Shown here: in pieces, positions 5,403-6,086 of the stretch
How the letters are laid out: each line of letters begins with the position of its first letter
Numbering within the stretch: position 1 is the stretch's first letter
From: an uncultured Marinicella sp.
Lineage (GTDB): Bacteria > Pseudomonadota > Gammaproteobacteria > Xanthomonadales > Marinicellaceae
Direction of reading: 5' to 3'
NCBI GenBank assembly: GCA_938008005.1
Contig: CALLLZ010000130.1
Coordinates: forward strand, 1 to 6,086
DNA: 6,086 nt
The notes under the pieces: generated by a model
Told to the model about the DNA's origin: nothing
The model's input: only the letters and a program-made list of their open reading frames with translations
Database searches by the model: none
Position numbers and translations under genes: made by a program

Positions 5403-6086
5403 TTGAAAACGTCACTGACAAAAAAAATCACCATCATTGTGTTGTTGTTATTATGCATGATACCAGTTTTACAAGCCCAAACGACCATCATAGTAGACTG
5501 GGCCTTAGATGAGGAGCCAGGTAGTAATCGACATACATGTACTTACACCTTGGGTTCAGGTGCTTTGTATTCACCAGCTTCTGATGGACTGTGTACATTT
5601 CGCCGTGCTTTGCGCGAAGCAGGTGCCAGACCGGCCTCAGATCGTCCGATTACTATTGTATTTACCGGTTTAAATGGCAGTGATGGTAATGCGGATGATG
5701 TCCAATTTGACGGTGATCAATGGATACTACCTGTTTCTGATGCCGGTAACTCAAGTGATTTTGGCTTGTTTCCCTTTTCTATCACGGATGTTGTAGGTAA
5801 TGTCGTAATAAATGGTTTGCCAGTTGATGTTCAAGGCAACAATGAAATGCCAAAAATTATGATTGAAAGTGGGAAAACGCTGCTGATTGAGATGAGTGAT
5901 GTGATCATTGAAGGACTTGGTTTTTATGGTGGCATGAGTATTCATGCGAAAGAAGAAAATATTACGTTTCAAAATAACACATGGGGTTTAAGTCCTGATG
6001 GGCTTGAGGTGGTTTTTGGAGACCCTGATTTCAATATCGATAATTTAGCTGGTAGTAATGGCATTCTTTCTAACAATAAAGGAGAT
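5403..6086 (+). CDS. Secreted CSLREA-domain protein, 5' part, cut by window end
   Basis: The reading frame is open from TTG at 5403 to the last base, giving 228 residues with no stop, so the C-terminal part lies outside the window. The N-terminus is a Sec signal peptide: KTSLTKK, then the hydrophobic run ITIIVLLLLCMIPVLQA, with likely cleavage after residue 25 before QTT. The mature part starts with strand TTIIVDWALDEEPG. It then has SDGLCTFRRALREAG (60-74), a clear variant of the CSLREA motif (D-G-x-C-S-L-R-E-A) found near the start of secreted bacterial proteins with beta-helix or repeat domains. Later segments such as GLGFYGGMSIHAKEENITFQNN (about 180-201) have the short strand-turn pattern of right-handed parallel beta-helices. 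A surface or secreted adhesin-like or carbohydrate-active role is typical of the class, but no catalytic residues are visible here. The gene is monocistronic at its 5' end, with a TTTCAG array upstream. Confidence 0.8.
   Translation, partial: MKTSLTKKITIIVLLLLCMIPVLQAQTTIIVDWALDEEPGSNRHTCTYTLGSGALYSPASDGLCTFRRALREAGARPASDRPITIVFTGLNGSDGNADDVQFDGDQWILPVSDAGNSSDFGLFPFSITDVVGNVVINGLPVDVQGNNEMPKIMIESGKTLLIEMSDVIIEGLGFYGGMSIHAKEENITFQNNTWGLSPDGLEVVFGDPDFNIDNLAGSNGILSNNKGD

Noticed and set aside
5403..5480. Lipoprotein signal at the LLLLC of the CSLREA protein
   Set aside because: The residues before the Cys do not fit a lipobox (Leu where Gly, Ala or Ser is needed), and a better signal peptidase I site follows at LQA.
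5751..5972. Minus-strand open frame of 73 codons near the right edge
   Set aside because: It is opposite the signal-peptide-bearing CSLREA frame, shows no family features, and has no supporting start signals.

Overview
The window looks like chromosomal DNA from an AT-rich marine-type gammaproteobacterium. It carries a pxpABC (5-oxoprolinase) operon, secreted beta-rich surface-type proteins of the DNRLRE and CSLREA kinds, and one secreted protein ending in IFANGFE. From memory, such tails are common in Marinicella and xanthomonad-like genomes. The taxonomic placement is inference; no rRNA or marker gene is present.

Layout. (1) 1-660: a sigma70-like promoter with an extended -10, then a 191-residue cytoplasmic-looking protein of unrecognised family. 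(2) 661-734: a short convergent gap with a weak hairpin. (3) 735-1433, minus strand: a secreted DNRLRE-domain protein with a signal peptide and the IFANGFE tail. (4) 1434-1569: a divergent intergenic region with a good minus-strand promoter, a 12-bp palindrome inside its spacer and an imperfect inverted repeat. (5) 1570-5217: a tight four-gene operon, Nramp-like transporter - pxpA - pxpB - pxpC. The gaps are +21, -1 and -11 nt. (6) 5218-5402: an AT-rich intergenic region with four TTTCAG units at an exact 11-nt period. (7) 5403 to the right edge: the 5' part of a secreted CSLREA-type protein that starts at TTG and is cut by the window end.

How the genes work together. PxpA, PxpB and PxpC form the prokaryotic ATP-dependent 5-oxoprolinase, which opens 5-oxo-L-proline (pyroglutamate) to L-glutamate. 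The first gene of the operon belongs to the Nramp fold family but lacks the three side-chain metal ligands of true Mn/Fe transporters (Asp and Asn of DPGN, Met of MPH). The same family sits beside pxpA (ycsF) in Bacillus subtilis as ycsG. The simplest reading is an import-and-hydrolysis module in which the Nramp-like protein carries an organic substrate such as 5-oxoproline rather than a metal. That is inference. The flanking secreted proteins look unrelated to this pathway.

The most interesting signals are the metal-ligand-free Nramp protein tied to pxpABC, and the 11-nt-phased TTTCAG array, whose geometry resembles binding sites of OmpR/PhoB-type response regulators. No mobile element, CRISPR array, tRNA or rRNA was seen.
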